A DNA stretch of 64,000 nucleotides, taken from NCBI GenBank assembly GCA_017354895.1, contig CP071495.1:2153001-2217000 (forward strand). Reading direction: 5' to 3'. The DNA comes from Podospora comata (lineage: Eukaryota; Ascomycota; Sordariomycetes; Sordariales; Podosporaceae). Shown here piece after piece: positions 21,640 to 32,893 of this stretch. How positions within the stretch are numbered: position 1 is the first letter of the stretch; each line of letters begins with the position of its first letter. Position numbers and translations under genes: made by a program. The notes beneath the pieces are model-generated. The model was not told where the DNA came from and did not search any database. It saw only the letters and a list, made by a program, of their open reading frames with translations.

Positions 21640-23498
21640 TCATATCCCATACCTCGCCCCCCTCCTCTGCGCATGCAAATCAAACTCCCTCCTCACCATC
21701 CCCCCCAGCACCTCCCCCACAAACCCCTCATCCACCTCCTCCCCCCACCGTCCCCTTAACTCATCATAAACCTCCATCACCCTCTTCTTCCCCGAGCAAG
21801 CATCAAACGCCCTCAAAACCCAAATCACCAACCAAGTCTGCAAATGCACCCCTGTCACCTCCCCCCCCTCTCCCCCACAGCCCTCAGCAGCGCCTTGAAA
21901 ATCTCCTCCAAATGCCTCTCCGACCACGCACTCCTGTGCAACCTCCCGTGCCTCGCAAACCCCTTGAACAGCCCCAAAAAAATCGCCCCGTGCAGCGGAA
22001 TCTGAAAATACTTCATCTCATCCACATACCTCGCCACCCTCCCCAAATCCCCCTGCTTCCCATAGTAATTCACCAAGATCCTATAAGTCTGCAGGTCCGG
22101 CGTCGTCAACGCCATGCTCTGAAACCTCTCCCTCTGTTCGGGGAACCTCCTCCCCAACTTCCCCATCATCATCAACGCCTGCGTGATCGCCCTCTCCGTC
22201 ATCACCCCCCCCTTGACCGGCACCTCCCCCAAGTCGGAATTCGCAGCCTTCATCCTCTCGTATATCCTATCCGCCGCCGTCTCCTCCCCCGCCCTCAGCA
22301 AGCCCGACATCATGGCGTTCAGCACCACCGTGTCGACAATCTCCCCCCGCTCCACCATCTCCCGGTACGCCGCCCTCATCCCCCCAGTATCGTACTTGAG
22401 ACTAAAGTAGTAAATCAGGCTGACGTAGTGATACCGATTGTACACATGCCCCCTCTGTTCCATCTCCTTGTAAATCATCTCGGCCAGCACAAAATTGCCC
22501 GCTTTGCAGGCGACAGTGAACAGAATGTTGAACGTGACATCGTTCCCCTTGATCCCGGCGTCAATCTCCATCTCCCTCCACATCTTCAACGCCTGCTCGT
22601 TTTCCACCTCTGTGATTCTGCCGACGTATTTGCTGCCAAAGTGAATGACCCTGTTCCACTCACTTCTCGTCAGGGCAATTCCGCTGTTTTTGACATCGCC
22701 AATCACAGTAAAGTAGCGCATCATGGATCTGGCATTCAGCTTGGGAGGTTGACCGAGGGCTTTCAATAGTTGATGTCGAAAGTTGGCGTCGAGATGCAGG
22801 ATTTTCGGTTCGGGGAGGCGCTGGTACAGGGAGTAAACGGTGTCTAGGTCGCCCATTTCGGGTTTGATCAGGTAGTATCTGACGGCGAAGCGCAGCTCGA
22901 GGAGTATTTGTTCATCTTGTTGATTCCGGGGGCGGATAACCTCGTCGGGAGCAGGGTACTCGACTTGTTCTTTGGTTTTCGCGAGGGAAATCTTGGGGGT
23001 GTCGGCTTGGGCATAACCGCGCATGTAGGGGTCGGCGTGCAACTCGACATAATCGCTCAGGGGCGCGATGGGTTCCCCATCGTAGGGGTCGACGAGGGCG
23101 AGGAGCTCTTCTTTGGAGTGGCCTGGTGTAGGGTGGACTGTTTCTGACCCTGGGTCTGGCTCGGAGCACAAAGGTGACGTTTCGTCGTCGGCCGGTGCTG
23201 GAGGTGTAGCTCTCGCGGTGTTGCTCTTTGCTAAATAAACCAACGACGGCCGGAAGGAGCTCCAGAATCGGATGGTCGAGAATCGGCGGAGGGTCGGGAG
23301 GGTCAAGGCATAGTGAAGCGGGGCTGTCGAGCGGTGGTGATGATTCAGAAAACCCCTCCCCGACCCTCCGCCATGGTTATAACACGCAGGTAAGATATTG
23401 GTCTGCCATTGCCAGGTCGACGATGTTGACGACGACGGGCGGTGCAAAAAGAGGATCGCGCCGCATATCGACCCGTCAATTCGTCTGGAGACTTTCAT
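21640..23498 (-). CDS. Pentatricopeptide-repeat (PPR) protein, probably mitochondrial; frameshifted near its end
   Basis: An intronless frame from the ATG at 23498 runs 547 aa to a stop at 21855. The N-terminus is basic and rich in Ser, His and hydroxyl residues, as in mitochondrial presequences. From about residue 210 helical PPR-like units appear (TFNILFTVACKAGNFVLAEMIYKEM; TVVLNAMMSGLLRAGEETAADRIYERM; TYRILVNYYGKQGDLGRVARYVDEM), as in RNA-binding organelle proteins. The frame breaks at a run of eight G's (minus sense, 21868-21861). The next frame continues about 70 residues with another PPR-like unit (LQTWLVIWVLRAFDACSGKKR) to a stop at 21640. One base missing in the homopolymer is the simplest reading, through assembly error or true variation. 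Confidence 0.75.
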
Positions 23499-24074
23499 GG
23501 GCTGTCGTCCAACATGGTGGCCTGCCGTCAGCCCGACCTCGCATGCCCTGTGTGTCGTTGTGTCGATGCTCCCGTGTCGGTGGTTGGTTCGTCCGGCAGT
23601 TTGAAGGGGAGCGGAGTCACGGCGCCGGGAGGTCAAGGTCGTCGTCAACGATGGGGGGGCGTTGATAAAGCACAAGAAAAAGTCGACATCGAAGCTTATC
23701 GCAACTGTGCTTTGCTTGCCCCCACCTTTAGCAAGGATTATAGCGCTACAGTGCTACTAAGCTAAGGTACGAACCAATGACCGCTGCCGCAAAGCCCAAG
23801 CTCCCGCCGTCATGGAGGGGACAAAATTTCTGCCAGGGGCATTTCTCTCATAAAACCCCAACCCTCCCCAATCAAAAAGTTGGAATGCCCCACAATTCAA
23901 TGGGCACTACTTCGTACCAACCTTGAAGATTGGCAAGCCAGCCGTTATCCCATATTTTGATATCGTGGGAATTGCGATTGCGACTGGGGACGGCAACATA
24001 CCACCATCACCACAACCCCCTCCCCAATTTCTCACCAGATCCTCCTCCCTTCCGGGGAGTAGTCCTCCATCAAA
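23499..24074. promoter_or_regulatory. Divergent promoter region, PPR gene / mS23 gene
   Basis: This 576-bp region lies between two divergent genes that both appear to encode mitochondrial proteins. No coding features were seen. Confidence 0.45.
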
Positions 24075-24885
24075 ATGGCCCGCGGCCCCTCCCGCCTCCT
24101 CGCCTCGCGCGTCCACCAGACAGCCACCGAATCCCTAGCCTCGACCGTCTACCCAAAAACCTACAACCCTTCCCCCCCCTGGGTCGCCGCCCTAGCCAAC
24201 ATCCCCCCCTCTGAAATCTGGACACGCCCCTACCCAGCCCAGCACGCCCTCCTGCCCGTCCGCCTCCCAAAATCACGTAAGACCCCCCCGAAAAACCTCT
24301 ACCGCCCAACCAAGATCGAGCACCCCGAGGACCGCCTCCGCAAGCAATTCTACTCCGACCACCCATGGGAACTCGCCCGGCCCAAGCTCCTCATGGAAAT
24401 CGACGGCAAGGACGCTCGGTATCGGGATTGGAGCAAAGGACTTCGACAGCCGGGGATGAAGTTGTCTGGAGAGAGGTACATCACCCCCTGCTTGAAAAAG
24501 AACAAAAGAAAAAAAAAGAAAAAAACAAACAAACAAAGAGTGATAACTGACAGAAAACAGTGTCGTCCAACGCCAACTATACCTCATGCAGCACGCCAAA
24601 ATGACGCGAGCGCAAGCCTACGACATTGCCCGCAAGGAGTTCTACAAGCTCCGCCGCTTCGAGGAGACAGAGGCCAGGATAGCCCAGGAAGAAGCGAGGG
24701 CCTACGGCGCCTACTTTGGCAAGACGGTCAACCAGGTCGGCATGGAGCTCGAGGACAAGGAGTACAACAACTGGCTCAAGTGGGCTGGGGAGGAGATTGA
24801 AGGGCAGGAGATGGAGAGGCAGGCGGCCTACGCGAATGATATTGATTTGCCCGAGGTGGAGGCTGAGGAGGCTGCCAATGTGTAG
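24075..24885 (+). CDS. RSM25: Mitochondrial small-subunit ribosomal protein mS23 (Rsm25)
   Basis: Exons 24075-24475 and 24561-24885 with an 85-nt intron give 241 aa. The start MARGPSRLLASRVHQTATESLASTV is basic and amphipathic, consistent with mitochondrial import. The body contains PPWVAALANIPPSEI, RKQFYSDHPWELARPK and MTRAQAYDIARKEFYKLR, all typical of fungal 37S protein S25. The mature protein would bind the mitoribosomal small subunit. The acidic C-terminus ends EEAANV. The intron contains an A-rich stretch but has a normal gtacat donor and aacag acceptor, with AG+T giving Ser in phase. Confidence 0.9.
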
Positions 24886-24888
24886 AGA

Positions 24889-24934
24889 GTGAGTGAGTGA
24901 GTGAGTGAGTGAGTGAGTGAGTGAGTGAGTGAGT
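24889..24934. repeat. (GAGT)n microsatellite just after the mS23 stop
   Basis: About eleven tetranucleotide units start within a few bases of the stop codon and therefore lie in the 3' UTR of the mS23 gene. Confidence 0.9.
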
Positions 24935-25175
24935 GGGTGGGTTGTTGTTAGCTTCCTGAAGGGAGCTGGAGAGACGGACAGTAGAGAAACTGTTCGGGTG
25001 TGGCTCTCTGTGTATACATGCAAAATTATGGGTGGTTTGGGAGGGTAGAGATCATAAAATTTGTACACAAGTTCAGGATCGCTGGTTATGTTCGTATTGG
25101 ACAAACGAGGACGGGGTATCGTTGAATTCATGAAAGCAATGCTAACCGCCCAGACACGCAAACATCGATCCCAGC

Positions 25176-25937
25176 TCACCCCATCCTCGCCCCCTTGGCA
25201 GCCCCGACCTCCCCGACATAAACCACCCCCTCATACTTGTCGCACAGCTGCCGATGCTGAACTCCAAACACCTCCGCAATGCCACTCCAGTAAAACATCT
25301 TGCCCGTCAGGCTCAAGCTGTTAATCCGCGCCCAACTCTCCACGTAAACCACTTTGCAGCCGTCTTGGGGAACAACGGCGAGTAGCTTGAGGATGTACGC
25401 AACCAAAGCGACCACAAACCCCGTCCCAGGCCCATTGGTAACAATCACATTCGGCCACTTATACCCCTCCCCCTTCCTCGACCTAGGAACCGTGCTCAAC
25501 GCCTTCACCGCCCCCACCCCCGTAACCAAACTCGTAAACGGCGCCGTCCAAAAAGGCTGGTGAACCCTCCTCGCCCTCGGAATTGTAAACATATCCCGGG
25601 TGCCAACCCGAGCCTTGTCACCGCCGGCCAAAGAACCGAGAACAGCCCGGTCCAGCAACGACTCCAACCTCAACAACCGCCGCAAGGAATCCCCATCTCC
25701 GCTCGTAATCACATAGCGCCGGTGCTGCGCCGGCGACGGCAAGAACGAGTTCTTGATGGTTTCAAACATCTCGGTCGTGTGCCCGCCCGACCCCAAGACG
25801 AAGAGGAAGTAGGCGGGCACACGCCCGAGGATGCCGTCACCGCGCGAGGAGGCGGCCGGGACAGCACCGCGGGCCAGCGCGGGAAACAGACCACCGCGCG
25901 CACGGCGGCGGGAGGAGACAAGGGTTTGATGGCGGTA
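25176..25937 (-). CDS. ALG14: ALG14, membrane-anchor subunit of UDP-GlcNAc transferase (5' end not resolved)
   Basis: The frame contains FVLGSGGHTTEMF, the hallmark of Alg14, then VTNGPGTGFVVAL, VYVESWARINSLSLTGK and FGVQHRQLCDKY, all in family order up to the stop at 25176. Alg14 recruits Alg13 to the cytosolic face of the ER, and the pair adds the second GlcNAc to dolichol-PP-GlcNAc in N-glycosylation. The visible exon begins at a good acceptor (gctaac branch, gccag) at 25937. No ATG precedes the motif in frame, so at least one upstream exon, usually encoding a transmembrane anchor, is missing from this model. A hydrophobic exon at 26927-26839 ends at a phase-0 donor and could join it, but would need a ~900-nt intron. 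Confidence 0.85.
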   Translation of the reverse strand, partial: YRHQTLVSSRRRARGGLFPALARGAVPAASSRGDGILGRVPAYFLFVLGSGGHTTEMFETIKNSFLPSPAQHRRYVITSGDGDSLRRLLRLESLLDRAVLGSLAGGDKARVGTRDMFTIPRARRVHQPFWTAPFTSLVTGVGAVKALSTVPRSRKGEGYKWPNVIVTNGPGTGFVVALVAYILKLLAVVPQDGCKVVYVESWARINSLSLTGKMFYWSGIAEVFGVQHRQLCDKYEGVVYVGEVGAAKGARMG

Positions 25938-26703
25938 CTGGCGAGGAAAGGTCGGTTAGCAAACGGTCTGGGACAGGGCACTCCTCCAGTTTTACAAGCC
26001 GCCGCCGGCTCTGGGGAGGTGAACCTCCGCGGAAGCTGAACGACGACCCCAAGAAGGCGCCGGTAAGGGCAGGCATCCACGACTCCACTGCGTAAAAACA
26101 GACGATCGTCCGCTGTCCTCACTAGAGGTGGGACAAGGCTACTAAAGCGTGCTTGGTCGCGAGGGTAGATTTTCCCTCGCAAGTTTCCAAGAGGAGAGGA
26201 AGGAAAACTTGACTGATGAGTGCATTGTGAAGTGTGACAAATTTGAGAACACGGTGCGGATGATAGAGAGGTGTAAATGAGGAAAAGGAGATGTATATAT
26301 AGAGGATGCATCCAAGAAGACAAGTGAGAGTAAGCTAGCGAAAGGCAGAACCATTGTTTGCCAAAAAAACAGAAATGAATATGATGTGCTGTGTGTAGGT
26401 AGGGATGAGCTTGACAGCGAAATTCATCAAGCGCTCTCGAAAGGAAACATTTTGAGTGGTCTTGATCACCGGCATGACTGTGAGGTAAAGAACAAGGGGG
26501 ATGCAATGACTCGAAGAAGTTCTTGCAATAGAAAACCACTTCAGAAGTAGAAAAGATAAAAAGGAGCTGGACAGAAGAAACCGCTCCCAGACGTGACCAA
26601 GCACCAAACCCCATATAACGGCTCGGGAGAATGGCGCCCACGAAGATCCCCGATCGACGGACTCTTAGAAGGAGACTACATGAGACACTTCGACTTTGCT
26701 CGA
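25938..26703. other. Region upstream of ALG14, possibly containing its 5' exon
   Basis: Several open frames exist on the minus strand but none has a recognisable domain. The first exon or 5' UTR of ALG14 must lie here or beyond. Confidence 0.35.
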
Positions 26704-27825
26704 TCACATTCCGCCAAAAGCTGACAGCACTTGTTGTCCCCCTTTGCTCCCCCAGACATCCCCACCTCTCGCCTGAGCAAGCTGCAACAATAACCTGAGA
26801 AGTGAAAAAGAATAACTTACAGCCACACCCGAGCAACCGGCCACGACCAAAGTCGCGAGCGCGGGCCAAGACAACTTGACAACGGCTGCAGCAGCCGCGA
26901 TAAACGCACACAAGAGCGCGAGGAAAACTATTTTTTTTTCACAAAGGTAAATTGTTAGCAAGCTGTTTCATGTCTGTTTTCATACGATTTGGGGTTTGAT
27001 CTTGAATAGTGAGAACTCCGCCTCCAAAGGAGCTGCAAGTCATGAGAAATGTGACGAGTCGTCCTAGAAACTGAGTATTCGAAGTTGACAATGTGTGCCT
27101 TTTTTGTGTCTCTGAGATGAAGCCCGAGAAGAGCTTTCTCAGAACCTGACATCATGTCTTGGAAAGTGGAACTGGGCTCTCCCACGGGTCGATGTGAAAT
27201 CTTCAAAGCTAAAGAGTAACATGGCCCCCGATTTTGTCAAGTCGTAGAACAACATGATCTCTCATTTTTTTTCAAGGTCCCTAGTCCGAGGACATGTGAT
27301 GTAAAGACGATAGTTCTACTTACCACCGAGCAAACCACCCTCACCCCCCATGTCATCGATCGACTCGAGCATTTTGATCTCGTCTTGTTCTTCCGCTGGA
27401 GGTGCTGACTTTGGTGGAGATGGCGATGGCGAAGCTGTTTCTTGCGGTCTGGCAGGTGACACCAGTGAAGTTTTTTCTTGAGCTGCCGAAACTTGTGGTG
27501 AGGGCCGTTCTCGTGGCGACAAAGGCTTCGATGGGCGCGTTGATGAAGAACTGAGGTCTGAAGTCAGGATTGTCTGTGAAGAGGAAGAACTGAGATCTGA
27601 AGTTGGGACTGTTTGTGACGAGGAAGGAACAAGATCTGAAGGCGGTACTGATTGTGGTGATGACAAAAAGAAATCTGAAGCCGGTGGCTCCAAGTTTTGC
27701 TCTGCTGGGCTTCGCCCTTCTCGTTGCCGGTTGTTCTGGAGAAAGCCTGGCTGGTCTGCGAGGCTGTCGAGGGGTTTGTGAGTCGCTGCCTGGTTCTCGC
27801 CCCGGTCAGAAAGATGCGGGTCCAT
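26704..27825 (-). CDS. Unknown Ser/Pro-rich protein with C-terminal membrane segments
   Basis: Exon 1 (27825-27324) starts at ATG and ends at a gtaagt donor. A 396-nt intron then leads to exon 2 (26927-26704), whose tag acceptor joins in phase (G+TT = Val). The 241-aa product has a hydrophilic N-terminal half with tandem Ser-rich units of the type SDLxSSSSQT. A strongly hydrophobic stretch follows: FLALLCAFIAAAAAVV and ALATLVVAGCSGVAVS. No family was recognised. A second good donor (gtaagt) inside exon 2 at about 26838 means the 3' end may be spliced differently, even into ALG14. Confidence 0.4.
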
Positions 27826-28805
27826 TATGGCAGTGACTTGAGTCTATTATCGCGAGAATCAATGGGGGGCGACTAATTGAGGTTGTCGACTAAGCGGCGG
27901 GGATGGTGGTGGTGGTGGTGGTGATGTTGGGCGGTCTGTGCTGTTGATGCCAAGAGATTGACCCCTGAGCCCCTTTCGAGGTTGGGTTCGGGCTGATGTT
28001 GGCCAGCTGCTGAAGAAAGATTGTCGACATATACTTGGACACTCTCAAACCAGGTTTCGGATGAAAATATGCAGTTGGATGCTCCAGACACCAAGTCTGT
28101 GTTGAACTTGCGAATCAAATACAGCAATGCTCAAAGGTGAAATGGGTGACGGCTGTTCTGGGGTAATGTGCGTATGGTGCAAGATGGCAGGTGGTGTTCA
28201 TCTAATGTCTGAGTGAAATTGATCTTGCTGGCGGCCAGTTAGTAACTTGTTCAAGAACGAATGAGTCGAGAAGCTACAGCAGGCCTGCGGTGGGAGACGA
28301 ACTGGTTGTGGTGTGAATGGAGACGCTCAAAAGCCCAATCTGGCTTGTCTGTCTCGTCGTTGAACTGGGAGAGTCTGTGCTTGCTGGCTTGGAGTTTCTG
28401 AACTCAATATTCTAGCAGCTTGCTGTACAGTAAGAGAATCCTCCCGCTACCGAACTTGAAGAATGGAAGCTGAAGTTTGTAAGTCAAAGTCGTGAAGAGG
28501 CCAGCAATTCGATGTGATGGGTCAAGTTACAAAAGACGTGCAATTACAAGTAACGAATTCAGGCACACGTGGTCCGTGCCTTGTGCCAAGACACAATGAC
28601 GGTGTTGTTGGGAAATGCATTCCCCTGTCGACCGCGCATTTGAGTGCTGCTGGAAAACACGACCGCCCGGCAGAATCGCCGCGCAAGCTCCCTCTTTAGC
28701 TTTCCTGGAAACACCTTTTGGAACTGCCCCACGATCACATTGCTCTGTCGCTTCCTTTGGTCAATCGCGTCTCGATATGCCGATTCAGCCAAACATCAAA
28801 TAACC
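27826..28805. promoter_or_regulatory. Divergent intergenic region upstream of IMA1
   Basis: This 980-bp region separates divergent genes. A (GTG)n run near 27905-27923 would encode His repeats on the minus strand, but that frame lacks an ATG. No gene was seen. Confidence 0.4.
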
Positions 28806-30745
28806 ATGCCGCCGCGACGCCTATTTGGACCGCAGTACCTGTCGTGCTTTTACTGTGGCCACACCACCAAACTGCGCAACGATGGCAGTACAACACACTT
28901 CCGGTGTCTCTCTTGCGATGCCGATAACTACCGCGATAGGGTAGAGTTCTATCATTCCTGTCAAAGTCCCCCTCTATACTGACATGACGCTAGAATGGCG
29001 AGCCGGTCGACCCTCCAGTGGCACGAACTAATACTTCGACGCCCGCACCTCGATACGCTGTCCCACGTCCTGGGTCCCCTCCAGCAAGCCCGGCCAACTC
29101 AGTCTTTTGCAAGACGTGCTTAAACAACCAACGTCTTTTGAGTGCCAGTCTTGCCCAATATCTTCCCGATTCGGACGAGTCCGACGATTCAGACAACGGG
29201 GAGCGAGAGAGCCGGTTTGATGAGTTTCGCATTACCCAAGAGCGCATCTATCCCCAGATGTGTGCCGAGTGTGAGCCCAAAGTCCGGCACCGTCTAGACC
29301 AGGCGGCCTACACAGCCAAGACCGATACCCTTCGGCGCATGATGGACCGCAATTCCAACATTCGGCGCAAGATTTACATCCAGTCGAGGATGCCTATAAA
29401 GATAGTGAACGGCATTGGGAGATTGCTGTGGGTGTCGGGCTTTGTGTTACAACTTGTGTGGCATAGTTTGCTCACTATCAAAAACACCAACCAGATCCCA
29501 TATTCCTCTTGGCTGCCATTGTCAGACACATTGCTGAAATGGAGCATTGGAGCCACAGTTTTGGGGATGTGGTGGAATCCACGGTTGTTGGATATGATAG
29601 CTGGAAACAGCAGGCAGGTTACCGGGCTATTTCGCTGGTACCTGATTCAGTTTATTGCCGTCATCTCGCGTATATATCTACGTGTTGCTCCAGGCTCTGC
29701 AAATGCTGCTTTGCGGAAGTTGCCCTTCCAAACCAATTTGCAAATCATCGGCGCGACTGCTGCCACCATAGTATGTGCTATCCATCCATCTATTCATGTC
29801 CAAGATCAGATACTAATCAGCAAGCAGCTATTTTTGATGTCATGGCAATCGGTCGGCCTCAAGCCTTTGCCTGTAATCAAACCAACCGCGAAACAATCAA
29901 ACCAGTCCTCATTACGGGGGAGACCAGTCGCGAAGAAGACGTCTGCCTCTTCCGGAGCCAAACCCAGAGCCTCCAGTGCGAAGAAGGACACCATAAAGTC
30001 TCTGGGAGATCTGTTGGATGAGCTGGAGCATATTGAGAGCTCCCCTCCAGAACCAAAACGACCAAGCACAGCAGCATCTACTGTCTATGATTTGTCACCC
30101 CTCAGACGCGCGAGGGATGAGCCGCGTGCACCACGAATGGGCTTTACACATACCCTGGAAGCCCAGCAGCTTACCAACTCTCTTACCAGCATTCAAGAGC
30201 TTGACTCGATGAATCTTGTCTCACCGTCCTTTTTTCAGGACCCCCCTCAAAGGCAGATCAATTATTCTGCAGAAATGGAGTGGGAGCCAGCGCCACCGCA
30301 ACAGCAGGTTTCCTCGCATCGCGCTTTCAGCACTCAGGGCCAACGCAAGGCTCAGCCGTTTGGGGCTGCCCCAGTAGAACCCAAGAAGGGTCCGTTCTGG
30401 TACAAAGTCCCGCCGGCTCCAGTAACGCCTGCGCAGAGAGCATTTAACCCTCCGAACCAACCAAGACTGAGACCAAGCCCGGTGCAAGGTCAAGAAATCC
30501 AGTTCCGGGGCACTGGGACGCCCCAGAAGCAGTTGACTAGCAGTCAGCACTATGAGCCCGCGCCAGAATTTGCTCCAGCAACCTTCTTTGCGCAGCCAGG
30601 TCCGGATGACCCGAGAAACGAACTGACCGGCATGTTTTCGGGCAGTTTCAGTCTCGAGCACGAGAGTCCGAAGGAAGAAAAGCCACAGTCGACATGGCTT
30701 GGAAGATTGCGAAACAGAACACCAGCATCAAACAAGAAGAAATAG
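28806..30745 (+). CDS. IMA1: Inner nuclear membrane protein Ima1 (Samp1/NET5 family)
   Basis: Exons 28806-28940, 28994-29770 and 29828-30745 give 609 aa. The N-terminal Ima1_N zinc-binding region has CFYC and CLSC pairs, then NGEPVDPP after intron 1, and later CKTC and CAEC pairs. Four to five membrane segments follow (about residues 165-330). The C-terminal ~270 residues are Pro/Gln-rich and probably nucleoplasmic or disordered. Fission-yeast Ima1 and human Samp1 sit in the inner nuclear membrane and link LINC complexes and chromatin. Intron 2 (29771-29827, 57 nt, gtatgt donor, tactaat branch) is stop-free and a multiple of three, so an unspliced frame also reads through. Confidence 0.88.
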
Positions 30746-31232
30746 GAAGATGACAGAGAAAAATGGTTGTGATTGATTCACACAATAACGTGTACATAAA
30801 TGACTAGGATACTGGGATGGTTGGATGGGTAGGATCAGGATACGGCGGGATTTTCTGTTTAGAAATATGTATACCCCTTTCATGTTGGTTGAATAGTCAA
30901 GCCCAGCAGGTTGTCAGGGCAACCTAACCCGATCAGGCGATCATGTAAATATTAGGTGTCGCCAGCCCCATTTTCATCGGTTTAAACAATTTCCATGGTG
31001 TTGTCAACCGGTTTTGCAGGCTTTTGCGTTGAGAGCTTGCGGACCCAGTCAAGTTGCCACTCTCAGTCCAAGATCCGGTTCTCTTACCAATTAGGGCCGT
31101 CACACGGCACAGGGTTTTGCTGGCACTATCTCACGCCAGTGACGGCATAGATCGGAACCCCCTATTCAAGCTGTTGTCTTGAACATCGTGAACCTCACTC
31201 CGACCGCTTCTGACTTTTTGACATCATCCAAA
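30746..31232. other. Intergenic region
   Basis: This 487-bp region lies between two plus-strand genes. A GTTTAAAC palindrome occurs near 30982. No gene was seen. Confidence 0.4.
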
Positions 31233-32198
31233 ATGGAAAACCCAAACGACAACAACGACAACTCGCACTCCTACTACCGCACAACCGGCACACGCCGAAT
31301 CCCCTCATGGCTCAACGCCATACCCTCCGAAGCAGGCGGGGGAAGCGACGCGACAAGCAGAACAGGCCCCTCCGTCGCATCCCATCGCCACCATCACCAC
31401 CCTCAAGGCCCGCCGCCGCCATATTCATTCGGACAGCCAGAGAAGTCATCATTTCCAGCAGCAACTCAAGACCAGTCCATGTCCTCGCCCAAAATGAAGA
31501 TAAGAGGACATTTCAACCCTCCGAATCAGCAGCTTTACTCTGAGACATCACTTGCCTCTTCCGGCCCCCAGCAGCAGCATCAGTTTCAAACCCCAACAGC
31601 TTCCACCCAACCCACACAGCCATCATCACAACAGTTACTCTCACTCTCACGACTCGAGCCACCGTCCCCAAGTAAACCCTCCCCTGTTATGGACCACCTC
31701 CGTCAAGAGGTCACAACCAATTTCACGTCTCACTGCCCGGTGTGCATTTCTTCGTCGTCGTCGTCGTCGTCCACCGGCCAATGTAACCGCTGCCAAATGA
31801 TAAAATCATACGTCCACCAACCCCATCACACCTACCGCTTTCTGAGCTCGTTTCTGTTGCCCATCTCGGAAGTTTTCAACTACGAGGAGATGCTGGCTTA
31901 TTTGAATGAGACGATTATTGAGCGGGTTATGAAGGGAGGGAAGGCGGAGAAGGTTTATCCCGTGATGGACGACTTTGGGGTTGTGGTGGAAAAGGCAAGG
32001 AGGAGGAAGGAGTTTTTTGGAGGGGGGATGGATAGGGTGGAGGGGGGGGGGAGGAATGGGAGGGTTATTGGGCAGTGGGGGATGGTTAGGGATGGGACAC
32101 CCGTGAAGAGGGAAGAGGGGGGAGGGGGAGGAGGAGGAGAAGGAGGGCAGGGGTCTAAAGGGGGGGAGAGGAAGAGGGGGTGGAGTGAGGAGGGGTAG
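31233..32198 (+). CDS. Unknown protein with a CPVC...CNRC zinc-binding-like motif
   Basis: An intronless frame of 321 aa starts at the ATG at 31233. The first half is low-complexity and rich in Ser, Pro, Gln and His. Near residue 170 a CPVC pair and a CNRC pair flank a Ser run encoded by (TCG)n, which could bind zinc. A folded-looking segment follows (YRFLSSFLLPISEVFNYEEMLAYLNETIIERVM). The tail is very Gly/Lys/Glu-rich, with G-homopolymers in the DNA. No family was recognised. The folded middle part and the even frame suggest a real gene, but the low-complexity ends reduce confidence. Confidence 0.6.
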   Translation: MENPNDNNDNSHSYYRTTGTRRIPSWLNAIPSEAGGGSDATSRTGPSVASHRHHHHPQGPPPPYSFGQPEKSSFPAATQDQSMSSPKMKIRGHFNPPNQQLYSETSLASSGPQQQHQFQTPTASTQPTQPSSQQLLSLSRLEPPSPSKPSPVMDHLRQEVTTNFTSHCPVCISSSSSSSSTGQCNRCQMIKSYVHQPHHTYRFLSSFLLPISEVFNYEEMLAYLNETIIERVMKGGKAEKVYPVMDDFGVVVEKARRRKEFFGGGMDRVEGGGRNGRVIGQWGMVRDGTPVKREEGGGGGGGEGGQGSKGGERKRGWSEEG

Positions 32199-32599
32199 GA
32201 TTGTGAGGTGTGTTTGAGCGTGTGCTGGATACCTTATCTAGGTTCTATGGCTGAAGCGTGGTTCAGGATACTATACTGTTGCCTTGAACTTGATAATACA
32301 TGTTGCTTTGCTACCACCGCGGACAGTATCTGAGAGAGGAAGAAAAGGTTATCGCGCAAAGGGGCGTGCCATGGGTTGAAAAGGTAAAGGACAACGCCAT
32401 CAAAGTAAACTTTACACCCTCGGTAGCTATATCTTGCCCTCCAAGTGCAGCCCTCGAGTTTAAATCCTTTTCTCTTCCGTGCATAAAAAACGACAGATCT
32501 GGTGACACCACCATCAAACCATCACCACCATCAACCACCACCACCACCACAACCCACTCATCAAACCATCACCAACCACAGCACCCACCCACAGCAAAA
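32199..32599. other. Intergenic region
   Basis: This 401-bp region separates two plus-strand unknown genes. The right end is an (ACC)n-rich leader of the next gene. Confidence 0.4.
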
Positions 32600-32854
32600 A
32601 TGCCAGCCCTACCTCTACCCACCACCCTCACCACCATCACGCACCGCTCCCCAGCCAACCTCATCGTCCCCCCCATCAACCCCTTCCCAGACACCCTCAA
32701 CTTGAACAATCGCACCTCCACCCCAACCACGACCCCCCTCCCCTCTTCCAACCCCCCCGCCGCAATCTTCTTCATCGTCATCTCCTCCCTCGTCATAATA
32801 ATCACCTTCCTCGCCGCTCTATACATCAACATCCGCGCCCGCAAGCACACCCAC

Positions 32855-32893
<39 letters not shown>

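Noticed and set aside
25709-26911. A 400-codon open frame on the minus strand
   Set aside because: It has no ATG at its start and no domain, and it overlaps ALG14 in another frame. Composition looks random.
27873-28127. Minus-strand frame with eight consecutive His
   Set aside because: The frame has no ATG start. The His run is only a trinucleotide microsatellite.
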